Part shown: positions 8,597 through 17,400 of the stretch, piece by piece
Layout of the letters: the number at the start of each line of letters is the position of its first letter
How positions within the stretch are numbered: the first letter of the stretch is position 1
Assembly: GCF_046365375.1 (NCBI RefSeq)
Contig: NZ_JBKEIT010000004.1
Location: 62,001-126,000, forward strand
Length of the DNA: 64,000 nt
Reading direction: 5' to 3'
DNA from: Butyricimonas muris
Lineage (GTDB): Bacteria > Bacteroidota > Bacteroidia > Bacteroidales > Marinifilaceae
Notes under the pieces: generated by a model
What the model was told of the DNA's origin: nothing
The model's input: only the letters and a program-made list of their open reading frames with translations
Databases searched by the model: none
Made by a program: the position numbers and the translations under genes

Positions 8597-9847
8597 ATGG
8601 CAATAGTAAAACCATTTAAAGGATTGCGTACTCCCTCTCAAGAAATTTGCGAGGAGTTGGCTTGTCTGCCTTATGACGTGATGAACTCGGAAGAAGCAGC
8701 ACAAATGGCAGCCGGTAAACCTCGTTCATTATTACATGTGACCAGAGCCGAAATCGACTGTCCCGCTGGAACGGATATTCATTCCGAAACAGTTTATAAC
8801 AAGAGTGTTGAGAACTTCAATATGTTCCAAGACAAGGGATGGTTGGTACAAGATGAGGACGCAAAATTCTATATCTACGCCCAAACCATGGACGGAAGAA
8901 CACAATACGGTATCGTGGGATGTGCTGCTTGCGAGGATTACGTGAACGGTATTATCAAGAAACACGAGTTGACTCGTCCCGACAAGGAAGAGGATCGTAT
9001 GATTCTGACCCGTTACGTGAAAGCTAATTTGGAGCCTGTGTTCTTCGCTTACAAGGCTGTACCGGAAATCGATGCTATCGTTGAGGATATCGTGAAGAGC
9101 CGGAAAGCTGACTACGATTTCGTGGCAGAAGACGGTTTCGGTCATCATTTCTGGGCTATCAACTGCCCGGATACGAACAAACGTCTGGAAGAATTGTTCG
9201 CCACCAAAGTGCCTTACACTTATGTTGCGGACGGACACCACAGAACGGCTGCTGCCGCTCGTATCGGTGCCGAATTCAGCGCTAAGAACCCGAACCACAA
9301 CGGAACAGAAGAGTATAACTTCTTCATGGCTGTTCATTTCCCGGATCATCAATTGAAAATTATCGATTACAACCGCGTGGTGAAAGATCTGAACGGTTTG
9401 ACCGAGGAGCAGTTGATGGCTAAATTGGGTGAACATTTCACGGTTGAAGATATGGGTACGGAGATTTACCACCCGGCTAAATTGCATGAATTCAGCATGT
9501 ATTTGGGTGGAAGATGGTATAAATTGACCGCTAAACCCGGAAGCTACGATGATAACGATCCGATCGGAGTATTGGACGTAACGATTCTTTCTAATCACGT
9601 GTTGGCTGACATCCTTGACATTCAGGATTTGCGTACTTCCAAACGGATTGATTTCGTTGGTGGTATCCGTGGGTTGGGTGAATTGAAGCGTCGTGTTGAC
9701 AATGGAGAGATGAAAGTGGCTTTCGCTTTATATCCTGTGTCTATGGAGCAATTGATTAATATTGCCGATACCGGAAATATTATGCCCCCGAAGACAACTT
9801 GGTTTGAGCCGAAGTTGCGTTCAGGAATGGTAATCCATAAGATTTGA
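8597..9847 (+). CDS. DUF1015-family protein
   Basis: The protein has 416 residues and starts at MAIVKPFKGLR, a typical DUF1015 N-terminus; the upstream TTG is rejected. Family features are LPYDVMN, the HELTRPDKE segment (about residues 126-134) and VADGHHRTAAA (about 213-223), a conserved His-rich stretch that looks like part of an active or cofactor site. No signal peptide or membrane segment is seen. DUF1015 genes often follow serC/serA in Bacteroidetes, which suggests a role linked to phosphoserine or serine. Some family members are proposed to be serine kinase-like, but I cannot support a reaction from sequence. A strong terminator ends the group. Confidence 0.88.
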   Translation: MAIVKPFKGLRTPSQEICEELACLPYDVMNSEEAAQMAAGKPRSLLHVTRAEIDCPAGTDIHSETVYNKSVENFNMFQDKGWLVQDEDAKFYIYAQTMDGRTQYGIVGCAACEDYVNGIIKKHELTRPDKEEDRMILTRYVKANLEPVFFAYKAVPEIDAIVEDIVKSRKADYDFVAEDGFGHHFWAINCPDTNKRLEELFATKVPYTYVADGHHRTAAAARIGAEFSAKNPNHNGTEEYNFFMAVHFPDHQLKIIDYNRVVKDLNGLTEEQLMAKLGEHFTVEDMGTEIYHPAKLHEFSMYLGGRWYKLTAKPGSYDDNDPIGVLDVTILSNHVLADILDIQDLRTSKRIDFVGGIRGLGELKRRVDNGEMKVAFALYPVSMEQLINIADTGNIMPPKTTWFEPKLRSGMVIHKI

Positions 9848-9857
9848 TAAAATAAAA

Positions 9858-9882
9858 AAAAAGCGGCGGGAGCCGCTTTTTT
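9858..9882. terminator. Bidirectional terminator after DUF1015 / ABC permease
   Basis: AAAAAGCGGC-GGGA-GCCGCTTTTTT lies between two convergent genes; the T side touches the stop codon of the minus-strand permease. Confidence 0.88.
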
Positions 9883-11222
9883 TATGCCTTGTATTTAAGC
9901 CATTTGTAAAGTTCTTTCCACGTGACCTTTTTCCCGTACATCAGGATACCTACCCGGTATATCTTGCCCGATAGCCATGTGAAGAACAGGAAGGAAGCAA
10001 CCAGTAATCCCATGGAAGTAGCGATCTCCCATGCCGGGACCCCGAACGGGATGCGCACGAGCATCACTACCGGGGAAGTGAACGGGATAAGAGAACTCCA
10101 GAATACCATGGGCGATTCGGGGCTTTTCATGGCAGCGACACCGATATAAAGGGCTACTACCAATATGATAGAGAGCGGTGTCATGAATTGTTGGGAATCG
10201 GTTTCGTTATCCACTGCTGCACCGATCGCAGCGAAGAGTGACGCGTAGAGTAAGTATCCCCCGATAAAATAGAAAAGGAATGCTGCAAGGAATTTCATGA
10301 TAAATGCGGGATCGATCGTCTTTGCCAGATTCTGAATCACGGCTAACTGTTCCGTGTTTATCTCGGAACTCTGTGCGAACATCGTGAGGTCACTTGCGTT
10401 TTTCAATGCTTCCAAGTCCAAGTTGGGCATAAACAACGCTTGAAATGCGATCATAATTATTCCGCCGAGAACAATCCAGATCAGAAATTGCACAAGTCCC
10501 ACGGCGGCAACACCGATGATTTTTCCCAACAAGAATTGGAATGGTTTCACGGAAGAAACGAGAACTTCAATGATACGGTTCGTCTTTTCTTCAATGACGC
10601 CTTTCATGACTTGGGAAGCGTACATGAAGACAAAGAAATAGATAATCATTCCTGCCACTAACCCGATAATGGAAGTGATTTCCGAAGAACCCTCTTTCGT
10701 ATCTCCTTTATCCGTGACTAACAAGGTTCTGACTAATACAGGTGTCTTTGCCGCGTCCAATTCTTGTTCAAGGTTAGGTACCTGACTTTTGGCTATGACT
10801 TCGGCTCGCTTGATACTCTCGATATTCTGTCGTAGCTGTGCGGCCAGTTCATTTTTTAATTCCATGGGTACCTGTGATGTCGAGAATACCGGAATTTCGG
10901 CATGAGTCATAACGTTTGCCGGCACTCTGGTAATGGCGTAATAGTCATTCTTTTTCAGAAACTCGGCATAATCGCTTTCCGGTATGTCATGGTCAATGTA
11001 TTGGAAAGTCGTGTTATTAATCTTCTGAAATGGGGTTTCGAGACTCGATTCGTTGATCACGGCTATCGTTCTCTTTTGCGTGTCGTCACGCAATAGCATC
11101 CACATCAGGAACGCGTAAAACAACGCGAACAGGATCGGGACGAAAATGGTAACGACCAGAAATGTTTTTTTACGTACCCTTGTGGAGAACTCCCGGCTTA
11201 TGATGATGAATATCTTGTTCAT
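9882..11222 (-). CDS. ABC-2 type exporter permease (NatB-like)
   Basis: The protein has 446 residues. One N-terminal membrane helix (about residues 20-42) is followed by a periplasmic domain of about 130 residues and then about five to six membrane helices, including MIIYFFVFMYASQVMKGVIEEKTNRIIEVL, split here by the conserved EEK motif of NatB/ABC-2 permeases (quoted in part: GVIEEKTNRIIEVL). It should pair with the ATPase encoded 75 bases upstream to export ions, drugs or another small compound; the substrate cannot be told from sequence. Both genes are co-directional with the carboxylase genes further upstream. Confidence 0.88.
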   Translation of the reverse strand: MNKIFIIISREFSTRVRKKTFLVVTIFVPILFALFYAFLMWMLLRDDTQKRTIAVINESSLETPFQKINNTTFQYIDHDIPESDYAEFLKKNDYYAITRVPANVMTHAEIPVFSTSQVPMELKNELAAQLRQNIESIKRAEVIAKSQVPNLEQELDAAKTPVLVRTLLVTDKGDTKEGSSEITSIIGLVAGMIIYFFVFMYASQVMKGVIEEKTNRIIEVLVSSVKPFQFLLGKIIGVAAVGLVQFLIWIVLGGIIMIAFQALFMPNLDLEALKNASDLTMFAQSSEINTEQLAVIQNLAKTIDPAFIMKFLAAFLFYFIGGYLLYASLFAAIGAAVDNETDSQQFMTPLSIILVVALYIGVAAMKSPESPMVFWSSLIPFTSPVVMLVRIPFGVPAWEIATSMGLLVASFLFFTWLSGKIYRVGILMYGKKVTWKELYKWLKYKA

Positions 11223-11260
11223 TTTAATTGAAAATTGAAAATTGAAAATGAAGAATCATT
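11223..11260. repeat. Low-complexity AATTGAAA tract
   Basis: Tandem variants of the 8-mer AATTGAAA lie between the ABC ATPase and permease genes, similar in style to the AT-rich tract at 2775-2820. There is no sign of a gene. Confidence 0.5.
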
Positions 11261-11296
11261 CACAAGCTTCAATTTGAATTATTATAGCTTAATATT

Positions 11297-12214
11297 CTAT
11301 TGTTCTTTAACCAGTTTGATGAAAATATCGTTCATGCTGGGAATAATCTTCTGGTAAGAGATTATGTCCGCTTTCGGCAGCACTCTGGACAGGAGAGTAT
11401 TTGCCGAACAATACGTGTTCTGTTGTAAGATAATATCTTGGCGTTCATCTTCGACACGTTGGGATACTACCTCGAACTCCGAGCCGACAACGAGTTCCGG
11501 GTTAAATTCCGGGTTGTAGCGACAACTTAATTGATAGGTATTGCTGGCATATTTTTCCCGAATCTGGTTAATCGGGCCTTCGATGATTTTCCGGGATTTG
11601 TTAATGAGAGCGATATGGCTGCAAATCTCTTCGACTGATCCCATGTTGTGAGTGGAAAAGATGATTGTCGTTCCTTTTTTGCGAAGTTCCAATATCTCCT
11701 TTTTCAATAATTCCACGTTGATCGGGTCAAACCCGCTGAAAGGCTCGTCGAATATCAGCAACTCCGGTTCATGTAACACGGTTGTGATAAACTGCACCTT
11801 CTGCGCCATTCCTTTGGAGAGTTCTTCTACCTTTTTGTCCCACCAAGCCTCTATGCCGAATTTCTCGAACCACATTTTCAATCGGGTAATGGAATCACTT
11901 TTGCTGATTCCTTTTAAACGAGCCAGATAGACGGCTTGTTCTCCGACTTTCATCTTCTTGTAGAGTCCTCGCTCTTCCGGAAGATAACCGATGCGATTGA
12001 CGTCAGATGGTTTCAGATGTTCACCCCGGAAATAGATTTCGCCCGAATCAGGAGCGGTGATTTGATTGATGATACGGATTAATGAGGTTTTCCCGGCTCC
12101 GTTCGGACCTAGTAATCCGTAAATCGAGCCTTCCGGGATATTGATGGAAACATCATCCAGTGCCTTGTGATTGGCATACGTCTTGACGATGTTTATAGCT
12201 TTAAAGAAACTCAT
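11297..12214 (-). CDS. ABC transporter ATP-binding protein (NatA-like)
   Basis: The protein has 305 residues. The Walker A motif is GPNGAGKTS (about residues 35-43), the signature is LSKGMAQKV (about 133-141) and the Walker B is LLIFDEPFSGFDP (about 152-164). The last 80 residues form the C-terminal extension common in NatA-type ATPases (DUF4162 type). It energises the ABC-2 permease encoded next downstream. A weak hairpin separates it from the biotin carrier gene, so it may be partly co-transcribed with the carboxylase genes or have its own promoter. Confidence 0.92.
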   Translation of the reverse strand: MSFFKAINIVKTYANHKALDDVSINIPEGSIYGLLGPNGAGKTSLIRIINQITAPDSGEIYFRGEHLKPSDVNRIGYLPEERGLYKKMKVGEQAVYLARLKGISKSDSITRLKMWFEKFGIEAWWDKKVEELSKGMAQKVQFITTVLHEPELLIFDEPFSGFDPINVELLKKEILELRKKGTTIIFSTHNMGSVEEICSHIALINKSRKIIEGPINQIREKYASNTYQLSCRYNPEFNPELVVGSEFEVVSQRVEDERQDIILQQNTYCSANTLLSRVLPKADIISYQKIIPSMNDIFIKLVKEQ

Positions 12215-12229
12215 ATTCGTTTAGTAAGC

Positions 12230-12254
12230 AAAGGCTGCCGAAGGGGCAGCCTTT
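12230..12254 (-). terminator. Hairpin between biotin carrier and ABC ATPase genes
   Basis: A perfect 10-bp stem (12230-12239 with 12245-12254) with a 5-base loop. The downstream T-run on the minus strand is weak, so it may be a partial terminator or processing site. Confidence 0.55.
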
Positions 12255-12259
12255 GAAGG

Positions 12260-12574
12260 TTATTTTATTTCAAACATTAAAGCGTCTTTGGGAATTTTGT
12301 CGCCTTTATTTACATGGATTTTAACGACAGTTCCGCTTATAGGGGCCAGGATTTTGTTATGCATTTTCATGGCTTGCAGGAGGCATAATAAGTCTCCGGC
12401 TTTTACTTCCTGACCTTCTTTCACGTACATGTCGATAATAGAACCGGGTATGTACGTGAGGACGGCTCCCGGATCGGGTTTTTCCCATTTCTTGCGGTTG
12501 ATAAATTTCTCCGTGAATTGGGTTTTGTATTGTAAGCCGTCAATTTCTAATAAGTCATATTTTGGTGTACTCAT
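12260..12574 (-). CDS. Biotin carboxyl carrier protein
   Basis: The protein has 104 residues. The biotinyl-lysine motif AMKMHN is at about residues 68-73, in the beta-hairpin of a biotinyl/lipoyl domain; note H-N instead of the common ME-x after AMKM. It carries CO2 between carboxylase or decarboxylase active sites. The gene is 18 bases downstream of a carboxyltransferase, so the two form one enzyme. The about 35-residue N-terminal part is not the Pro/Ala-rich linker of sodium-pump carriers. No biotin carboxylase or membrane decarboxylase subunit is nearby; one must be encoded elsewhere. Confidence 0.9.
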   Translation of the reverse strand: MSTPKYDLLEIDGLQYKTQFTEKFINRKKWEKPDPGAVLTYIPGSIIDMYVKEGQEVKAGDLLCLLQAMKMHNKILAPISGTVVKIHVNKGDKIPKDALMFEIK

Positions 12575-12592
12575 TCGTGGTATAATTTAAGA

Positions 12593-14137
12593 TTAAAATG
12601 GAGGAATACCATGTTTTTTTGCCGGGGTTAGTACCGACTTGTTGCTGGATACCTCGATAGAGTGTTTCAAAATTTTCCGGGTTTCCTCGGGTTCGATGAC
12701 AGAATCAATGTACCCTTTGGATGCAGCCACATAGGGGTTAGCGAATTTCTCGCGATATTCGGCAACTTTGATCTTGCGCATTTCGTCCGGGTTCTCTGCT
12801 GACATGATCTCTTTCTTGAAGATAATGTTAGCGGCTCCTTCCGGTCCCATTACGGCAATCTCTGCTGTCGGCCAAGCGAACATGAAGTCTGCTTTCAAGT
12901 GACGCGAGTTCATGGCGATGTAACCTCCGCCGTACGCTTTCCGCAGGATCACGGTGATCTTGGGCACGGTCGCCTCGCTATATGCGTAAAGTACTTTTGC
13001 CCCATGACGGATAACACCCATGTGTTCTTGTTCCACGCCCGGCAAGTAACCCGGCATATCTTCGAAGGTCACGATCGGGATATTGAATGCGTCACAGAAG
13101 CGGATGAAACGTCCTGCTTTATCCGATGAATCGCAATCCAGCACTCCCGCTAACACGGAAGGTTGATTTGCCACGAAACCGATAGTTTCTCCGTCGATAC
13201 GTCCGAATCCGACCACGATATTTTTGGCAAATTCCTGTTGTATTTCAAGGAAGTCCGAGTCATCGGCAACCGCCCGGATAATATCTCTCACGTCGTAAGG
13301 TTGAGTGGGATCGGCGGGAACAATCTTTTCGATTTTGTACTCCGGTTTCGGCGGTTTGGAGGGGAACGGTTTGGCTTTCGCCTCGTTACTCCACGGGATA
13401 AAGGTCAATAGTTTTTTGATCTGTTCGAAACATTCGTACTCCGAGTGTGCGAAGAAATGGGCGTTACCGCTGACTTCACTGTGCACTCTGGCACCCCCGA
13501 GTTCTTCCATCGTTACCACTTCACCGAGTACGGTTTTCACCACTTCCGGTCCCGTGATAAACATTTTCGAGATGTTGTCCACCACGAACACGAAGTCAGT
13601 CAAAGCGGGTGAATACACGGCACCTCCTGCGCAAGGACCGAGAATGACGGATAATTGAGGAATAACTCCGGATGCCTGCGTGTTACGGAAGAAGATTTCC
13701 CCGTATCCTGCCAGAGAGTCAACTCCTTCTTGAATACGAGCACCTCCCGAGTCGTTGATCCCGATCAAGGGCACTCTCATTTTCAGAGCGTGGTCCATGA
13801 TTTTGGTGATCTTGCGGGCATGCATCAAGCCTAATGAACCACCGGCAACAGTGAAGTCTTGGGCATAGATACACACGGGTTCTCCATAAATAGTACCGGT
13901 TCCGATGATAACACCATCACCATGCAGAACCTTTTTATCCATATCAAAATCTTTTGACTGATGCTCAACGAACATGTCGTACTCGTGGAAAGAATCTTTG
14001 TCGAGTATTGCTTCAATACGCTCCCGGGCTGTCAACTTTCCCATTGCAGCTTGCTTCTTAATAGCCTCTTCGCCACCACCTTGAAGAACAATCTCTTTTC
14101 TCTTCCTTAAATCAAGAACATTTCTTTTAAGTGACAT
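12593..14137 (-). CDS. Acyl-CoA carboxyltransferase (propionyl/methylmalonyl-CoA type)
   Basis: The protein has 514 residues, the usual length for the beta subunit of propionyl-CoA carboxylase or the alpha subunit of methylmalonyl-CoA decarboxylase. The start MSLKRNVLDLRKRK is preferred over a start 36 bases upstream. Conserved features are AAMGKLTARERI, the oxyanion glycine motifs INDSGGARIQEG (N-terminal) and RKAYGGGYIAMNSR (C-terminal), and the acyl-CoA region GPCAGGAVYSPAL. In Bacteroidales such enzymes handle methylmalonyl-CoA in the succinate/propionate route. The direction, carboxylation or decarboxylation, cannot be decided here. It leads the minus-strand unit with the biotin carrier. 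Confidence 0.92.
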   Translation of the reverse strand: MSLKRNVLDLRKRKEIVLQGGGEEAIKKQAAMGKLTARERIEAILDKDSFHEYDMFVEHQSKDFDMDKKVLHGDGVIIGTGTIYGEPVCIYAQDFTVAGGSLGLMHARKITKIMDHALKMRVPLIGINDSGGARIQEGVDSLAGYGEIFFRNTQASGVIPQLSVILGPCAGGAVYSPALTDFVFVVDNISKMFITGPEVVKTVLGEVVTMEELGGARVHSEVSGNAHFFAHSEYECFEQIKKLLTFIPWSNEAKAKPFPSKPPKPEYKIEKIVPADPTQPYDVRDIIRAVADDSDFLEIQQEFAKNIVVGFGRIDGETIGFVANQPSVLAGVLDCDSSDKAGRFIRFCDAFNIPIVTFEDMPGYLPGVEQEHMGVIRHGAKVLYAYSEATVPKITVILRKAYGGGYIAMNSRHLKADFMFAWPTAEIAVMGPEGAANIIFKKEIMSAENPDEMRKIKVAEYREKFANPYVAASKGYIDSVIEPEETRKILKHSIEVSSNKSVLTPAKKHGIPPF

Positions 14138-14203
14138 AAGTAATAATTTATGTTTGTAAATGATAGGTTTCAACTCAATACAAAATCCTACCTACCCAGT
14201 CTG

Positions 14204-14211
14204 CAAAATTA
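14204..14211 (-). promoter_or_regulatory. -7 box of carboxyltransferase promoter
   Basis: TAATTTTG on the minus strand, 67 bases before the chosen ATG. The -33 element is not clear. Confidence 0.5.
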
Positions 14212-14230
14212 CGAAAAAAAACGGAGAAAA

Positions 14231-14252
14231 AAACACCTGTTCGGGGGTGTTT
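14231..14252 (-). terminator. Terminator-like hairpin without an upstream gene
   Basis: AAACACC pairs with GGTGTTT around an 8-base loop, and a T-run follows on the minus strand. No minus-strand gene lies upstream of it, so it may block readthrough antisense transcripts or be a relic. Confidence 0.5.
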
Positions 14253-14440
14253 GAGATAATGTATTGATACATTGTGCATTGGAGTGGTAAAATGTTTTTT
14301 TGCCCCCTATCGTGTTTTTGTTCTGTTTTCGTAACACGAAACAAGTTTCATGCGTAAAATTTACATTCTGTTTTGCGGGAGTGGTGGGGGCATGTGGAAG
14401 GAGTTTTCCGTGTTACCCGTGGGATTTGAAGAAATAATTG

Positions 14441-14448
14441 TAGTTTTG
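14441..14448 (+). promoter_or_regulatory. -7 box of tamB promoter
   Basis: TAGTTTTG, with an expected transcript start near 14455, supports the tamB start at 14482 and argues against the upstream in-frame ATGs from 14350. Confidence 0.55.
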
Positions 14449-14481
14449 CAATTGGTTTACAACCTTCGAAATGAAGATAGA

Positions 14482-17400
14482 ATGAAGATTTTACGTAGGA
14501 TATTAAAATATATATTCAGGGTTATACTGGGGCTTTTCACCTTGGTAGTGCTTGTTATGATTCTTTTATACATTCCCGGTATACAGAATTTCGTGACGGG
14601 AAAGGCGGAGCAATACGTGGAGCGTAACATGGGTATGAAACTTTCCGTGGGGCGTGTACTGTTGAAATTCCCGTTAGACTTGGCAGTGGAAAGAATTTAT
14701 TTTGGAAAGACGGAGCGGGACACGATGCTGAGTGCTGACCTGATTCAAGTAAATGTCGCTTTATCGAAATTGTTGAAGAAGGAGATTGAAGTGCGACGGT
14801 TGGTGATAGAGAATGCGGCAGTGAACTTCGGGGATACGCTTTCGGGAATGAAAATGAAAGTGGCACTCCATGAACTGAATCTTCGTATGGACAGGTTGAA
14901 TCTGGCAAAGCAAGAGGCTGACATTCCTACGGTTTCCTTGCATGGCGGAACGGTTTTCATGAACTTGGGTGAAAGTGAGCCGGACACCACACAGCCGGGA
15001 GAGCCGGCACGTTGGAAGTTCCGGGTGGGCGAGTTGCTGTTGGATAGTGTCGACTGCGTGATGAACGGGTTGCCCATGGGACAAATCCGCGCGGGAGTGG
15101 GCGAAGGACGCTTGAGGGAAGCGGAGATACATCTTGGGGAACAGACGGTAAATCTGGATTCCATACTATTGGTACGGGGATATTGTGAGGTGCTGACGCT
15201 TGCGGATGCCACTTCGGGCGGGGAGGACGCGGTACAGGATTCCACGGGGAGTATGCCGTGGGTAATACATGCCGGGAAGGTCGAGTTGGCGGATAGTCGT
15301 TTTTTAATGAAGCCTCGCGGAATGAGTGTGGCAGAGGAAAGATTTCCGGAAGCGATACGGGTATCGGCTCTTTCATTGCAAGTGGACAGCGTGTTTAACC
15401 GGGGAACGGAGATAGCGGCTATCGTGCAGCGATTGCAGTTGAAAGAAGGGAACGGGCTTGATTTGCGGAATTTATCCTGTCGGGTAAATGTCGGGAGCGA
15501 TAAGTCTAACGTTTCCAATCTGTCATTGAAAACGGCTTATAGCCGGTTAGGGATGAACGTGCAAGCGGCTAGCGGGCTTACCGGATTCGGGATGAATACT
15601 CCTTTGCGCTTGTCGATAAACGGTACGATAGGGGGGAAGGATATACTTTTGTTTATGCCGGACACGAATAAATTAATGGAATCTTTTTTACAGGATAAAA
15701 CGTTTTCGCTTGCCGGATTATTGAATGGGGAGATCGAGCGATTGAATATCGAACACCTGAACGTGGGTGCCGGAAATGATTTTTTGTTGGAAAGTAGCGG
15801 AAAAGTTTCTTCTATTACCGATATGGAACAGATGGTCGCGGATTACCGGGTATCGTTGACTGTTCGGAACGGGCGTTTTTTCGCGCCGTTCTTGGGCGAC
15901 GGGGAGGAGGCAGGCGTGGTTGTGCCGGATAATTTGAAGTTGAATGCCGATTTACATATGGCGGATCAGACCGCGAGAGTCAAAGTGGGAGTTAGCCCCC
16001 GACAAGGAAGTCTGAATATGGTTGCCGGTTACGGGATGAAAGATAATTCCTATTACGCGGGAGTTCGTTTGCGGGAGTTCGCGTTGAATGAATTTATGCC
16101 GAAGGATTCATTGGGAATGGTTTCCGCCACGCTTTCCGCCTCGGGGAAAGGATTGGATTTGAAAACGGCGGCGGGCAAAGTGAATTTAGCTTTGGCATTA
16201 TTGCAATACAATGGTTACGATTATAAAGATATCACGTTGAATGCCGTGTTGAAAGAGGGTGTGCTGAACGGGGCTTTGGCAAGTGGTAATAAAGAGTTGG
16301 ATATGGATATGAAATTCCAGCTTACCGCCGGCGACAAGGGATACGAGGCAAAGATTGAAAGTGATATCCGGAACGCGGACTTGAAAGGATTGCATTTTAT
16401 GCCGGAAGAACTGGCGTTCTCTCTGGGATTGACGTTGCAGGGAGAATTGAACGCGGACAGTACTTCCGCTCTAAAAGCCGATTTCACGGATATCGTTTTG
16501 AAAGATGTCGGAACCCGGCAGTTGGGGGATTTAAATATATCGTTCGCCGGGGAGGACAATCGTACCCGATTGAACGTGAACGCTGGAGATTTGAGCGTGA
16601 AGTTTAACGGGAAAGGGAACGGCTATTTGTTGGCTCGGCAATTTGCCAAAGCGGGAGAACTGCTTGCCGGACAACTGGAAATACACGATTTTAATATGGA
16701 ACAATTGGGGGAGGTGTTGCCGGATTTCAGTTTGACGATCGATGCTGCCCAAAAGAACATATTAAACAGTTACCTGAAGAATAACGGGATGCGCTTCAAG
16801 CGTGTAGGCATAGAACTGGGGACGGATACCGAGTCCCACTTCAAGATGGATGCCGGGGTTTTCGGGCTGGACATCGAGGGTTTCGTGATCGATAGCGTGT
16901 TCATGAACGCTCACGGTCAAGGCGTGGCTTTGCGCTACGGGGTGAACGTGTTCGGGGCAAAAAATCAATTGGAAGCATTGTCGCAATTGACCGCGGAAGG
17001 CTCGGTGGAACACGATCAGGTAAACGTGAGATTGCGGGAACGGGAGAATAAAGACGGAGAGATCTTTAACATCGGGGCGAATATCGCTTTTCAGGACAGT
17101 GCTGTCAGCGTGAGTATATCCCCGGACCCGTTGGTGTTGGGATACGTGTCTTGGCAAGTGAACCGGGGAAACTTTGTTCGTCTGAAACAAGGCGAAATTC
17201 CGGCGGCAAACTTGCAGTTGTTGAACGGGGACAAGCGTATCCGGTTGGTGTCGGAGGAAGGAGCGAACCGGGAACCGGAATCATTGGTTGTTGATATAAA
17301 AGGTATTGATCTGGGGCATATCTCCGATGTGTTGAGTTTTATCCCGGATATGTCCGGTATGCTGGGCGTTGATTTACAGATGCACAGTAAAAACAAGGTG

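Larger units (their letters stand above)
14138..14481. other. Divergent intergenic region, carboxyltransferase / tamB
   Basis: It holds a -7 box on each strand (14204-14211 minus; 14441-14448 plus) and a terminator-like hairpin at 14231-14252. An open frame from 14350 continuous with tamB lies upstream of the plus-strand promoter box and is not considered coding. Confidence 0.6.

Noticed and set aside
8732..9598. 288-residue antisense ORF opposite DUF1015
   Set aside because: Shadow of a well-supported gene; no recognisable domain and composition mirrors the sense strand.
14350..14481. N-terminal extension of TamB by 44 residues
   Set aside because: It lies upstream of the promoter box at 14441-14448 and breaks the expected anchor-first layout.
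14745..15518. 257-residue antisense ORF opposite tamB
   Set aside because: Shadow ORF in GC-richer tamB; low-complexity Ser/Pro/Arg composition, no domain.
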